Shown here in pieces: positions 1 to 9,453 of a stretch of 64,000 nt of DNA. The stretch is from positions 124,001 through 188,000 of the forward strand of contig NZ_JAAGUY010000005.1 in assembly GCF_010868145.1 (NCBI RefSeq), given 5' to 3'. Origin of the DNA: Nocardia cyriacigeorgica (GTDB lineage: Bacteria; Actinomycetota; Actinomycetes; Mycobacteriales; Mycobacteriaceae). The notes under the pieces are model-generated. The model was not told the DNA's origin. It did no database searches and saw only the letters and a program-made list of their open reading frames with translations. The translations under genes were made by a program, and so were the position numbers. Position 1 is the first letter of the stretch. Each line of letters opens with the position of its first letter.

Positions 1-446
1 GCCCCGGCCTGGTCGTCGATGACCAGCCAATCAACATGTCCCGGAAGGATTTCCGCGACGGCGCCGACGGTCAGGCCGACCACGACGCCGGAGTCCTTGA
101 CCATGTGCTGGACCCGGTCGGCGGGATAGTTCGGGTCGATCGGCACGAACCCGGCGCCCGATTTGGCCACAGCCCATACGGCGACAACGGATTCGATGGA
201 GCGGGGTATGCCGACAGCGACCAGATCCCCGGGTCCGACACCCCGGTCGATCAGCAAACGTGCCAGCCTGGTGGACATTTCGTCCAATTCGGCATAGCCC
301 AGCTGACCGCGGGAGGCGCCCGCGTCGGCGAAGACGACGGCACGACCGCCCGGATTCGCCTCGACAGCAGCTGCCATCAGTTGCGGAAGTGTGGTTACCC
401 TCGGCCGCCGGGTACGGGTCGGCCGTACACGAGCGGGACGAGTCAT
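1..446 (-). CDS. Non-ribosomal peptide synthetase, N-terminal fragment (adenylation domain), cut by the window edge
   Basis: Reading down from ATG at 446, 148 codons remain open to the window edge. Residues 1-16 form an arginine/proline-rich leader (MTRPARVRPTRTRRPR). An adenylation domain starts immediately afterwards, with the A1-region element LGYAELDEMSTRLARLL and the A2-type element AVWAVAKSGAGFVPIDP. There is no condensation domain in front of the A domain. A TAGGAG Shine-Dalgarno lies about 8 bases upstream. It is the next gene downstream of the 2459-aa NRPS on the same strand and probably carries the A domain that completes the C domain at the end of that protein (inference). Substrate cannot be read because the pocket lies outside the window. 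Confidence 0.9.
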   Translation of the reverse strand, partial: MTRPARVRPTRTRRPRVTTLPQLMAAAVEANPGGRAVVFADAGASRGQLGYAELDEMSTRLARLLIDRGVGPGDLVAVGIPRSIESVVAVWAVAKSGAGFVPIDPNYPADRVQHMVKDSGVVVGLTVGAVAEILPGHVDWLVIDDQAG

Positions 447-808
447 CGGCGGTAGCTCCTACGGCATCCTCCGACACCGATCACCGAGGACCGCCGCTCA
501 TGAGTCAGTCGTCCATCGACTGCACGAATCATGAAAGTCTGCCCACCTAGCTGTCGAACACGTCTTCGCCAGGCTTCCAGCGCTTCTGCCCATTCGCCAA
601 ACCGATAAGCTGTGTCACTTATCACAAGCCTTGCCCACCTGCACCGACCCGAGTTATCGGGGCAAGAATTCATGGGGCATTCACTGAGCGAAACACTGGC
701 TGGTCACTTGACCAGCCAACTCTTCGACGGTTTGGGCCCGGACTGCACGACGGCGTCGACCGTCCGGCGGGCGGATCGAGACCCGCCCGCGGGACGCCAG
801 AAACGCGC
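447..808. other. Spacer between the two NRPS genes
   Basis: This is a 362-base stretch without a convincing gene. It contains one perfect hairpin (697-718) and the ribosome binding site of the downstream NRPS. No MbtH-like protein is encoded here: open frames in it lack the tryptophan-rich MbtH pattern. The length suggests that the downstream NRPS may have its own promoter, but I see no clear -35/-10 pair. Confidence 0.5.
697..718. terminator. Perfect 10-bp inverted repeat between NRPS genes
   Basis: The arms TGGCTGGTCA and TGACCAGCCA are perfectly complementary around a CT centre. It lies 91 bases downstream of the 2459-aa NRPS stop. There is no strong T tract on either side. It could be an actinomycete-type hairpin terminator or a regulator site for the next NRPS gene. 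Confidence 0.45.
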
Positions 809-3800
809 TCAGCCGCGACGCAGATCCGACAGCGTCAGCACGGTCTCGACACCCGACCACGCGGCGGGCGCCGGACCGTCACCGTCGATCACCACAGCCC
901 GCAGATCCTCCAGCGCCGCCGGGTCGATGGCGCCGAGGCCCGCCTGATCGGTCAGCACATGCGTGACCCACTCGTCGGCCAGCTCATCGGTGAGCCCCGC
1001 CGTGCCAGGCACCAGCACCACCGAGGCGCCGACCGAACCTGCCGCGACCGCCTCGACCAGCGCACCGAACGCGGCGGCGCTGCCGTGCTGGAACAGCCGC
1101 GATTCGAAGGTCAGCTCGGCTGTCGCGACGAACCGCGCGGCCGCGGCGGCGAGGTCGTCGTAACTCACCGACATCGCGCCCGCGTAGGCGAGATCGGAGC
1201 CACGCAGGGCACGGGTGCGATGGGCGTAGGTGACCGGCCGCGGTGATTCCGCGGCGATCTCAGCGCTCACCGACGGGTCGTCGACCACGAGCCAATCGAC
1301 ACCGGCGACCGCCTGAACTCCGCCGGCGGTAATACCGACCTTGACCTCGAGGCCCGCCGCGGTCGCCGCGCCGATCGCCTCGAACGGCACCACCGCGGCA
1401 CCCGCCTTGAGCACCGCCCAGGCGGCGACCATCGCGTCCACGCCGCGATCCAGCCGTACCGCGACACCCGCACCGGGACCGCTGCCACGAGCGATGATCA
1501 CCCGCGCCAGCCGCGACGACTCGGCGTCGAGGTCCTGGTAGGTGAACACCTCCGCCCCGGAGACGACCGCAGGGCCCTCGGGATCGTCTTCGACGGTGGC
1601 GGCGAGGGTCTGGCTCAGTGCGGTACCCGCCGTCACGGCGACCTCGGCCTGCGCCGGCTTGGCCACAGGCGCGGCCGTCATCCGTTCCCGCTCGGCGGCA
1701 TCGAGGATATCGATATTGCCGATCCGGATCTGCGGGTCGGCAGCCACCGCGGTGAGGATGCGCTCGAAGCGTCGGCCGAAGGCCTGCGCGGTCGACTCGT
1801 CGAACAGGTCGGTCGCGTAGGTCAGGACGGTGATCAGGTCACCAGGGGTCCCGTCGCCCTCATGTCGCGGATCGACATTGACCTGCAGATCGAACTTCGC
1901 GGCGATGGCGCCCGCGTCCAGCGCGGTCACCGTCAGGCCGGGCAACTGCAAACTGGGCTGCTCGTTGTTCTGGAACGAGAGCACCGTGCCGAACAGCGGA
2001 TTGTGCGCGGTCGCCCGTCCGGGTGCGACGACCTCGGCGACCCGCTCGAACGGAATGTCGGAGTTCGCGAAGGCCGCCAGATCGGTCTCCCTGGCCCGGT
2101 CGACCAGCTCACCGAAGGTGCCTGCGGCCTCGACCCGGGTGCGCAATGCCAGTGTGTTGACGAACATGCCGACCAGATCGTCGAGTGCGCGTTCGCCACG
2201 ACCGGCGATGGGCGTACCGACGGCCACATCCACATCGCCCGACAGCCGCGACAGCAGAACCGCGAGTGCGGCGTGCACGACCATGAACAGCGTCGAATTG
2301 TGCTCACGCGCAAGCCGGGTCAGTGCCTCGTGTACGTCGGCGGAGACGGCGAACCCGGTCGACGCGCCACGCATGGACGGGATGGCCGGACGCGGCCGGT
2401 CCAGCGGCAGCTCCAGCTCGCCACTCAGACCGTCGAGCTGATTGCGCCAGTACGCCAACTGCCGTGCGGCAATCGAGTTCTCGTCGTCATCGGTCCCGAT
2501 GACCGCACGCTGCCAGATCGCGAAGTCCGCGTACTGCACCTCGAGCGGCGACCAGCGCGGCGAATTGCCGCCGATGCGCGCCAGGTAGGCGGTCATCAGA
2601 TCGCGGGCCAGCGGCGCCATGGACGCACCGTCGGCGGCGATGTGGTGCACGACCATCGCGAGCAGATGTTCGTCGGCGCCGTTGCCGAGCAGCAGTGCGC
2701 GCACCGGAACCTGTTCGGTGACATCGAATCCGGTAGCCATCAGTTCGGTGATCCGGCTGATCGGGTCCGCGGTGGTCACCGTCTCCAACCCGCCGGGCAG
2801 TGCGGCGCTCACCGTCAGGATCTCCTGATAGGCCACCTCGTCCCGACCTGATGCCGCCGGGTAGCGGGTACGCAGGGTCTCGTGCCGTTCCAGCACATCG
2901 GCCACCGCATTACGCAGCGCGGGCACATCGAGCGCGCCCGAGAGCCGGATGGCCAGCGGAATGTTGTAGGCGGGCGAGGCCGGATCGAACTGGTTGAGCA
3001 CCCACATCCGCTGCTGCGCCAGCGACAGCGGCGCCCGATCGGTGCGCTCGGCCCGTTTCAACGGCGGCCGTGCGGCGCCACCACCCACACACGGCTCCAC
3101 CCGAGCCGCGAGCTCGGCGACGGTCGGGGCTTCGAACAGCTCGCGCACCGCGAGATCGGCATCGAGTGCCTCGTTGATCCGCGCCACCGCACGAGTAGCG
3201 AGTAGCGAGTTGCCGCCGAGACCGAAGAAGTCGTCGTCGAGACCGACCTCGGCCGCGCCGAGCAGTCCGGCGAACACCTCGGCCACGGCCTGCTCCACCG
3301 GCGAACCCGGCGCGCGGAAGGCCGCACCGGACACGAACTCCGGTGCGGGCAGGGCCCGGCGGTCGAGCTTGCCGTTGGGGGTCAACGGCAGCGCGTCGAG
3401 TACGACGATGGCGTCGGGAACCATATAACCGGTGAGGAATTCACCGACCTCGGTGCGCAGCGCCACCGGATCGAGGTCGGTGCCGGGCGCGCGATCCGCG
3501 GCGGGCACGACATAACCGATCAGCCGGTCACCGGAGTGCTCATCGGAGCGGACCAGCGCGACGGTCTGGCCGACACCTGCGCAGCGCTGCAGCGCCGCCT
3601 CGATCTCGCCGAGCTCGATGCGGAAGCCACGCAGCTGCACCTGCTGGTCGCTGCGGCCCGCGTATTCGAGGTTGGCCCGACCGCCGAAACCGACCCAGCG
3701 ACCGATATCGCCGGTGCGGTACATCCGGGATCCCGGCGCGCCGAACGGGTTTGCCACGAACCTGGTCGCCGCCAGCCCTGGCCTACCGAGGTAGCCGCGC

Positions 3801-6800
3801 GAGAGCTGGGCACCCGCGACGTAGATCTCCCCCGCCACACCGACCGGCGCGGGATGCAGCCGGTCGTCGAGCACGAAGGCATCGAGCCCGGGCAGTGCCC
3901 GGCCGATGACGCTGGCCGGGTTGTCCACCAGCTGCTCGTCGACCGACAGGAACGACACGTGCACCGTCGTCTCGGTGATGCCGTACATGTTCACCAGCCA
4001 CGGCGAGCTGTTCTCCGCCGCATCGGGACCGCCGTGGCGCTCGTACCAGCGCCGCAGCTGACGCAGATCCAGCGCCTCACCGCCGAAGACCACGTAGCGC
4101 AGCGCGAACTTGCCCTCGTCGTCGGGATGGACGGCCCGGTCGGCTTCGGCCAGCTGGTAGAACGCCGACGGCGTCTGGTTCAGGACCGTCACCTGTTCGC
4201 GAATCAGCAACTCGCGGAACTGTTCCGGAGATCGCGAGGTCAGGAAGTCGACCACGACGACAGCGCCGCCGTTGGCCAGCGCGCACCACAGCTCCCACAC
4301 CGAGAAGTCGAAGGCGTAGGAGTGGAACAGCGTCCACACATCGGTTTCGTCGAACTCGAACTGCGATTGGGTATTGGCGAACAGCTCCACCACATTGCGG
4401 TGGGCGACGCCGACGCCCTTGGGTACACCGGTCGAACCGGAGGTGTAGATGACGTAGGCCAGATTGTCCGGCCGCAGCTTGGCGATCCGGTCGGCATCGG
4501 TGACTGTACCCGCGGAGAAGGCCGCGGTGTCCTCGATCAGCACCACCGGAATGTCACCGGCCGGAACGGCATCGAGTTCGGAAGCGGTGGTCAGGATGCA
4601 GGTCGGTTTCGCATCATCGAGCATGAACTCGAGTCGCTGCGCCGGGTAGGTGGTGTCGATGGGCAGATAGCCCGCACCCGCGGTGAGCACGCCGAGCAAC
4701 GCGACCGGAAGCTCCTCGGTGCGCGGCAGTGCCACGGCGACAAGGGTTTCCGGACCCGCTCCCTTGGCGATGAGGGCACGCGCCACCCGATTCGCACGAC
4801 GCTGCAACTCACCGAAGCCGAGGCTGGTGCCGTTGAATCGGATGGCGTCGGCATCGGGGCGCCTGCGCGCCTGCGCTTGGATGAGGTCGACCAGCGTCAC
4901 CTCGGGGATCGACACACCGGGGGTGTTCCATTCACGCAGCACCAGCTCGCGTTCGCCGGGTGCCAGCACATCGACATCGCCGATGATCGCGGTGGAATCG
5001 GTGGCCGCAGCGGCGAGGATGCGACCGAAACGGTCGGCGAAATCCTGCACGGTGGCGGCGTCGAACAGGTCGGTGGCGTAGGTGAACGCGGCCGAGATGC
5101 CCTGCGGCGCACCATGGCGGTCGATGTTCTCCGCCAGCGCGAGCTGCAGATCGAACTTGGCCAGCGGCACCGCGAGATCCACCCCGGCCACCTTCAGCCC
5201 GGGAAGTTCCAGCTCGGTCTGCGCGAGGTTCTGGAAGGTCAGCATCACCTGGAACAACGGATGCCGCGAGGCCGACCGCACCGGATCCAACAGTTCGACC
5301 AGGCGCTCGAACGGCACATCGGCGTGGCCGAAGGCCTCCACATCGGTGCGGCGGACCGCGGCGAGCAGCTCATCGAAGGACGCGCCGGGATCGACCTCGC
5401 TGCGCAACACCAGCGTGTTGACGAACATGCCGATCAGATCGTCGAGCGCGGCCTCACCGCGGCCCGCGACGGGCGTGCCGATGGCGATATCCCTTGTCCC
5501 CGACAGCCGGGCCAGCAGTGCGGCCAGCGCGGCGTGGACGACCATGAACAGGGTCGAATTGTGCTGGTGGGCCAGGCGGGTCAGCGCGGCGTGCACGTCG
5601 GCGTCGATCTCGAAGCCGAGCGTTGCGCCGCGGTGGGATGCCACGGCGGGACGCGGCCGATCCGCGGGCAGCTCCAGCTGCTCGGGCAGGGCGGCCAATT
5701 CGTTGCGCCAGTAGGCGATCTGCTGGGCCAGCACCGATTCCGGATCGTCCTCGGTGCCGAGGATCTCGCGCTGCCAGATCGCGAAATCGGCGTACTGCAC
5801 CTGCAACGGCGGCCATTCCGGGGCGCCGCCATGCGTGCGATCCACATAGGCGGCCATCAGATCGCGGGTCAGCGGGCCCATCGAGAAACCGTCACCGGCG
5901 ATGTGGTGGATGACGCAGATCAGCACATGCTCGGTTTCGCTGAGCACCAGCAGCCGCAACCGCACCGGCGGCGCGGCGGTGACATCGAATCCCGCTGTCA
6001 CCGCGGCCGCCACCAGCTCGGGCACCTTGGAGTCGGTTGCGGGCTCGACTGTCAGCGCGGGCACCGCACGCGGGTCGCCGATCGGCAGCACCAGCTGGTA
6101 GCCCTCGCCGTCGACCTCCGGATAGCGAGTGCGCAGCACCTCGTGACGTTCGGTCAGATCACGCACCGCGGCGCGCAGGGCGTCCACGTCCAGGCGGCCG
6201 GACAGGCGCACGGCGACGGGGATGTTGTTCACCGCGCTGCCGGGATCGAAGCGGTTGAGGAACCACATCCGCTGCTGGGCGTAGGACAGCGGAATCCGCT
6301 CGGGGCGAGTCGCTGCGGTCAGCGCCCGACCGGCGGCCGAGCCCGAATGCTGTTCCACCCGTGCGGCCAGCGCGGCGACGGTGGTCGCCTCGAACAGCAA
6401 CTGCACCGGCACCCGCACATCCAGTGCCGAGCCGATCCGCGCGGCGGCCTGGGCGGCCAACAGCGAGTTGCCGCCGAGCTCGAAGAAGTCGTCGTCCGCA
6501 CCGACCCGCTCGTCCGCACCGGAGACCAGCAGCGCCGCGAAAACGTCGGCGACGATCTCCTCCACCGGTGTGGACGGCGCGCGGAAGGCCCGCGCGGCGA
6601 AGACCGGTTCGGGCAGCGCGGCCCGGTCGAGCTTGCCGACCGTGGTCAGCGGAATCTCGTCGAGCACCATGATCGATGCCGGAATCATGTATCCCGGCAG
6701 CGATTCACCGATAAAATCGGCCAGTTCGCCGGTGTCGACGGTGGTCCCGGCGCGCGGCAGCACGTACGACACCAGCGCCGTCGCGCCCGAGGGCAGCGAC

Positions 6801-8188
6801 TTGCCGAGCGTGGCCGCGTAGTCGATATCCGGATGGCCGGTGAGCGCGTTGTCGATCTCGCCGAGCTCGATCCGAAATCCGCGAATCTTGACCTGGAAAT
6901 CGGAGCGGCCGAGGTATTCGATGACCCCGCCGTCGGCCCCCCCGGTTTCGGTGCGGCGCACCAGGTCACCGGTGCGGTACAGCCGCGCACCTGGGTTGCC
7001 GGTATCGGCGCCGAAGGGGCTGGCAACGAACCGCTCGGCGGTCAGGCCTGGACGCCCGAGGTAGCCCTGCGCCAGCGCGGGGCCGGACAGGTACAGTTCG
7101 CCGACCACACCGGCGGGCACCGGCCGCAGCCGCGAATCCAGCACGAACGCACCGACGCCCGGGATGGCGGAACCGATGGTGATCGGACCGTCGGCGGTCA
7201 TCTGCGCGGTGCTGGTGGCCAGGATGGTGGCCTCGGTGGGGCCGTAACCGTTGTAGAACTCCTGCCCATCGGCCCAGCGCCCGACCAGTTCGGGACCGAA
7301 CTTGTCGCCGGCGACCACGACAACCTCGAGGTCGTCGAGCCCGGTCGGATCGACCGATTCCAGCGCGCCCGGCGTGATCAGCATGTGGGTGACCTGCTCG
7401 CGGCGCAGCAGATCCGCCAGCTCGAACCCGCCGAACACCGTCGGCGGCGCGATCACCAGCGTCGCACCCGAGGTGAAGGCGAGCAGCAGCTCCAGCACCG
7501 AGACATCGAAGTTCGGCGAGCAGACGTGTAGCACCCGCGAGTCCTCGGTCACCCCGTAGTGCTCGCGTTCGGCGGCGACCAGGCCGGCCAGACCGGTGTG
7601 GGTGACCACGACGCCCTTGGGTCGCCCGGTCGAACCGGAGGTGTAGATGACGTAGGCGGGATGGCGTTCGTCCAGCGGACGCACTCGGTCGGCATAGGAG
7701 ATCGGATGACTCGGCCGCTTCTCGATCCGCTCCGACAGCACCGGATCGTCGAGCACCACCCAGTACACGCCGGTGCCGAGCACCGGACGATGCGCCATGG
7801 TGGTCAGGCCGATGGCAGCGCCGGAATCGGAGACGATGTGATTGATGCGGTCGGCCGGATACCCGGGGTCGACAGGTACATAGGCGGCGCCGGTCTTGGC
7901 GACGGCCCACACTGCGAGCACCGATTCCAGGCTGCGGGCGATGCCGATCGCCACCACATCACCCGGACCGACACCGCGGTCGATCAGCTCACGTGCGACC
8001 TGCGAGGACGCCTGATCCAGTTCCTGATAGGTGAGGGTGCGCTCGTCGGTGGGTTCACCCGTTGGGTTGAACCGGATCGCGACCGAGGAAGCCGAGGACT
8101 CCACCGCTGCGGTGAGCAGCTGTCCGAACAGCGGGCTGCCCGAGCGGCGGCGACGGCTACCACGAGCGGAGCGGCGGGCAGTTTCCAT
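809..8188 (-). CDS. Non-ribosomal peptide synthetase, A-T-C-A(Thr)-T-C plus degenerate A tail
   Basis: A 2459-aa multimodular peptide synthetase. Visible order: basic leader (residues 5-17), A1 (about 20-530; YTSGSTGRPKG near 181; VGKLDR), T1 (LGGNS near 573), C1 (HHIAGDG near 763), A2 (about 1120-1620; YTSGSTGVPKG near 1248; NGKLDR), T2 (LGGNS near 1658), C2 (HHIAADG near 1848), then a 290-residue adenylation-like tail (about 2170-2459). The A2 pocket residues read D-F-W-N-V-G-M-V-H(-K), the known threonine code. The A1 pocket reads D-V-L-L-V-A-G-I-L, which I cannot assign. The tail follows A-domain sequence up to just before the GPTE region, but the YTSGSTG loop is gone, so it should not adenylate. 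No epimerase, thioesterase or MbtH is seen. AGAGG lies about 14 bases before ATG 8188. Confidence 0.96.
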   Translation of the reverse strand: METARRSARGSRRRRSGSPLFGQLLTAAVESSASSVAIRFNPTGEPTDERTLTYQELDQASSQVARELIDRGVGPGDVVAIGIARSLESVLAVWAVAKTGAAYVPVDPGYPADRINHIVSDSGAAIGLTTMAHRPVLGTGVYWVVLDDPVLSERIEKRPSHPISYADRVRPLDERHPAYVIYTSGSTGRPKGVVVTHTGLAGLVAAEREHYGVTEDSRVLHVCSPNFDVSVLELLLAFTSGATLVIAPPTVFGGFELADLLRREQVTHMLITPGALESVDPTGLDDLEVVVVAGDKFGPELVGRWADGQEFYNGYGPTEATILATSTAQMTADGPITIGSAIPGVGAFVLDSRLRPVPAGVVGELYLSGPALAQGYLGRPGLTAERFVASPFGADTGNPGARLYRTGDLVRRTETGGADGGVIEYLGRSDFQVKIRGFRIELGEIDNALTGHPDIDYAATLGKSLPSGATALVSYVLPRAGTTVDTGELADFIGESLPGYMIPASIMVLDEIPLTTVGKLDRAALPEPVFAARAFRAPSTPVEEIVADVFAALLVSGADERVGADDDFFELGGNSLLAAQAAARIGSALDVRVPVQLLFEATTVAALAARVEQHSGSAAGRALTAATRPERIPLSYAQQRMWFLNRFDPGSAVNNIPVAVRLSGRLDVDALRAAVRDLTERHEVLRTRYPEVDGEGYQLVLPIGDPRAVPALTVEPATDSKVPELVAAAVTAGFDVTAAPPVRLRLLVLSETEHVLICVIHHIAGDGFSMGPLTRDLMAAYVDRTHGGAPEWPPLQVQYADFAIWQREILGTEDDPESVLAQQIAYWRNELAALPEQLELPADRPRPAVASHRGATLGFEIDADVHAALTRLAHQHNSTLFMVVHAALAALLARLSGTRDIAIGTPVAGRGEAALDDLIGMFVNTLVLRSEVDPGASFDELLAAVRRTDVEAFGHADVPFERLVELLDPVRSASRHPLFQVMLTFQNLAQTELELPGLKVAGVDLAVPLAKFDLQLALAENIDRHGAPQGISAAFTYATDLFDAATVQDFADRFGRILAAAATDSTAIIGDVDVLAPGERELVLREWNTPGVSIPEVTLVDLIQAQARRRPDADAIRFNGTSLGFGELQRRANRVARALIAKGAGPETLVAVALPRTEELPVALLGVLTAGAGYLPIDTTYPAQRLEFMLDDAKPTCILTTASELDAVPAGDIPVVLIEDTAAFSAGTVTDADRIAKLRPDNLAYVIYTSGSTGVPKGVGVAHRNVVELFANTQSQFEFDETDVWTLFHSYAFDFSVWELWCALANGGAVVVVDFLTSRSPEQFRELLIREQVTVLNQTPSAFYQLAEADRAVHPDDEGKFALRYVVFGGEALDLRQLRRWYERHGGPDAAENSSPWLVNMYGITETTVHVSFLSVDEQLVDNPASVIGRALPGLDAFVLDDRLHPAPVGVAGEIYVAGAQLSRGYLGRPGLAATRFVANPFGAPGSRMYRTGDIGRWVGFGGRANLEYAGRSDQQVQLRGFRIELGEIEAALQRCAGVGQTVALVRSDEHSGDRLIGYVVPAADRAPGTDLDPVALRTEVGEFLTGYMVPDAIVVLDALPLTPNGKLDRRALPAPEFVSGAAFRAPGSPVEQAVAEVFAGLLGAAEVGLDDDFFGLGGNSLLATRAVARINEALDADLAVRELFEAPTVAELAARVEPCVGGGAARPPLKRAERTDRAPLSLAQQRMWVLNQFDPASPAYNIPLAIRLSGALDVPALRNAVADVLERHETLRTRYPAASGRDEVAYQEILTVSAALPGGLETVTTADPISRITELMATGFDVTEQVPVRALLLGNGADEHLLAMVVHHIAADGASMAPLARDLMTAYLARIGGNSPRWSPLEVQYADFAIWQRAVIGTDDDENSIAARQLAYWRNQLDGLSGELELPLDRPRPAIPSMRGASTGFAVSADVHEALTRLAREHNSTLFMVVHAALAVLLSRLSGDVDVAVGTPIAGRGERALDDLVGMFVNTLALRTRVEAAGTFGELVDRARETDLAAFANSDIPFERVAEVVAPGRATAHNPLFGTVLSFQNNEQPSLQLPGLTVTALDAGAIAAKFDLQVNVDPRHEGDGTPGDLITVLTYATDLFDESTAQAFGRRFERILTAVAADPQIRIGNIDILDAAERERMTAAPVAKPAQAEVAVTAGTALSQTLAATVEDDPEGPAVVSGAEVFTYQDLDAESSRLARVIIARGSGPGAGVAVRLDRGVDAMVAAWAVLKAGAAVVPFEAIGAATAAGLEVKVGITAGGVQAVAGVDWLVVDDPSVSAEIAAESPRPVTYAHRTRALRGSDLAYAGAMSVSYDDLAAAAARFVATAELTFESRLFQHGSAAAFGALVEAVAAGSVGASVVLVPGTAGLTDELADEWVTHVLTDQAGLGAIDPAALEDLRAVVIDGDGPAPAAWSGVETVLTLSDLRRG

Positions 8189-8382
8189 TCGAGTGCATTC
8201 ACCTCTCGCGTCGAGCCAGAACCCGGCCCTGCCCCAGATCCGGGGCGCTGTCAGCCCGGGCCGGCGCGGTCCGGGCCATCATATAAGTGCGCAGGCTATC
8301 CCCACGCCCGCTCATCGGTTGCAGCCGGTATATCGGGACGGCTGGTCCGATGTTGCAGGACTACCCGTTCTGATGAGTCTCC

Positions 8383-9366
8383 TCACAGCCAGCCGCGACG
8401 GATTGCCTGCACGCCGGCTTGGAACCGGGTACTGGCGCCGAGCCGCTCCAGCAGCCGCGCGGTCCGGCGCACGACGGTGCGCCGGGACATGCCGAGCCTG
8501 CGCGCGATGGTGTCGTCGGTGGCGCCGAGTCCCATCAACGTCAGGATCGCGCGATCGCGCTCGTCGAGGTCGGTCGCGGCGGGATGTACCGAGATCGGTG
8601 CGGCCAGTGACCACAGCACATCGAACGTCTTGACCAGCAGATCCAGCCCGGGCGAGCGGGTGATGCGCAAACCCATGGGGTCCGAGCGGCGCTCATCGGC
8701 GTGCAGTACCAGGCTGGCGCGCTCATCGTCGGCGACGATGAGCTTGAACGGCGGCTCGGGCAGGGTGCGGGCGCTCGCGCCGCGGGCATTGGTGGCCAAT
8801 GCGTGCCGCAGTCGCTCCCCATCCTGATAGATGGTGTCCTGATAGAGAGTGCGGTAACGGATCCCGTCACCGATGCGGGACTGCTTGAGTTCGAACAGCC
8901 GCCGTTCGCGTTCCACATCACTGAGGAACGGGCCGCGTTCGATGATCTTCACTGTCCGCCGAGCGCCGACCTGCAGTTCTTCGAAATCGGCCAGCATCTC
9001 GAGCCGCTCATAGACCGGAACAACCGCGCCGCTGCCCCGCGGTGAGCGGCGCACGGAACGGAAGGTCTGGCTCAGCCGCGCGGCGGCGGCGTGCATGGTG
9101 GCGATTTCCTGCTGACGGCGCCTGGCCTCGGCCTCGGACAACGCTTCGGGTGCGTGCGCGTCCCAGACCGGGGTGCCGTCGGAATCGGTGAGCCGGACCG
9201 CGGCCTGTACGTCACAGAGCCGTTCAAGCGCGGTGCGTGCCTGTGCCTCGGAAACGTCGAGGTGGTCGGCGATATCGGGGAGCCTGGTGCGTGGATGGTG
9301 GACGAGCAGCGTGTACAGCCTGCCGTGCAGCGATCCGGGCTCGAATATGTCGGCGAGTTCGGTCAT
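8383..9366 (-). CDS. LuxR-type transcriptional regulator with N-terminal winged helix, next to NRPS genes
   Basis: A predicted 327-aa DNA-binding regulator. The C-terminal 55 residues form a LuxR-type helix-turn-helix (AILTLMGLGATDDTIARRLG followed by MSRRTVVRRTARLLERLG). The N-terminal 60 residues look like a TrmB/MarR-style winged helix (RTRLPDIADHLDVSEAQART). No receiver or NB-ARC domain is present. I chose ATG 9366 because GAGG sits 9 bases upstream; an upstream in-frame start at 9417 has no such site. It lies 194 bases upstream of the NRPS on the same strand, so it is a plausible pathway-specific regulator (inference). The gap to the NRPS could hold its target promoter. Confidence 0.85.
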   Translation of the reverse strand: MTELADIFEPGSLHGRLYTLLVHHPRTRLPDIADHLDVSEAQARTALERLCDVQAAVRLTDSDGTPVWDAHAPEALSEAEARRRQQEIATMHAAAARLSQTFRSVRRSPRGSGAVVPVYERLEMLADFEELQVGARRTVKIIERGPFLSDVERERRLFELKQSRIGDGIRYRTLYQDTIYQDGERLRHALATNARGASARTLPEPPFKLIVADDERASLVLHADERRSDPMGLRITRSPGLDLLVKTFDVLWSLAAPISVHPAATDLDERDRAILTLMGLGATDDTIARRLGMSRRTVVRRTARLLERLGASTRFQAGVQAIRRGWL

Positions 9367-9453
9367 CGGCCACACCTCGCGGCCGGCTGATGGTCCCGAA
9401 ATCCGGGCGAGCGCCAATGTCTCAATTGTCCAGGAGAAGGAGTCGCGGCCGGA

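Noticed and set aside
443..673. Possible MbtH-like small gene between the NRPS genes
   Set aside because: The 76-aa frame lacks the conserved tryptophans and proline pattern of MbtH and overlaps the start of the next NRPS.
3536..7531. A 1331-codon open frame antisense to the NRPS
   Set aside because: Its protein is a low-complexity Arg/Gly/His-rich mirror of GC-rich third-position bias and has no domain. The opposite strand encodes clear NRPS motifs.
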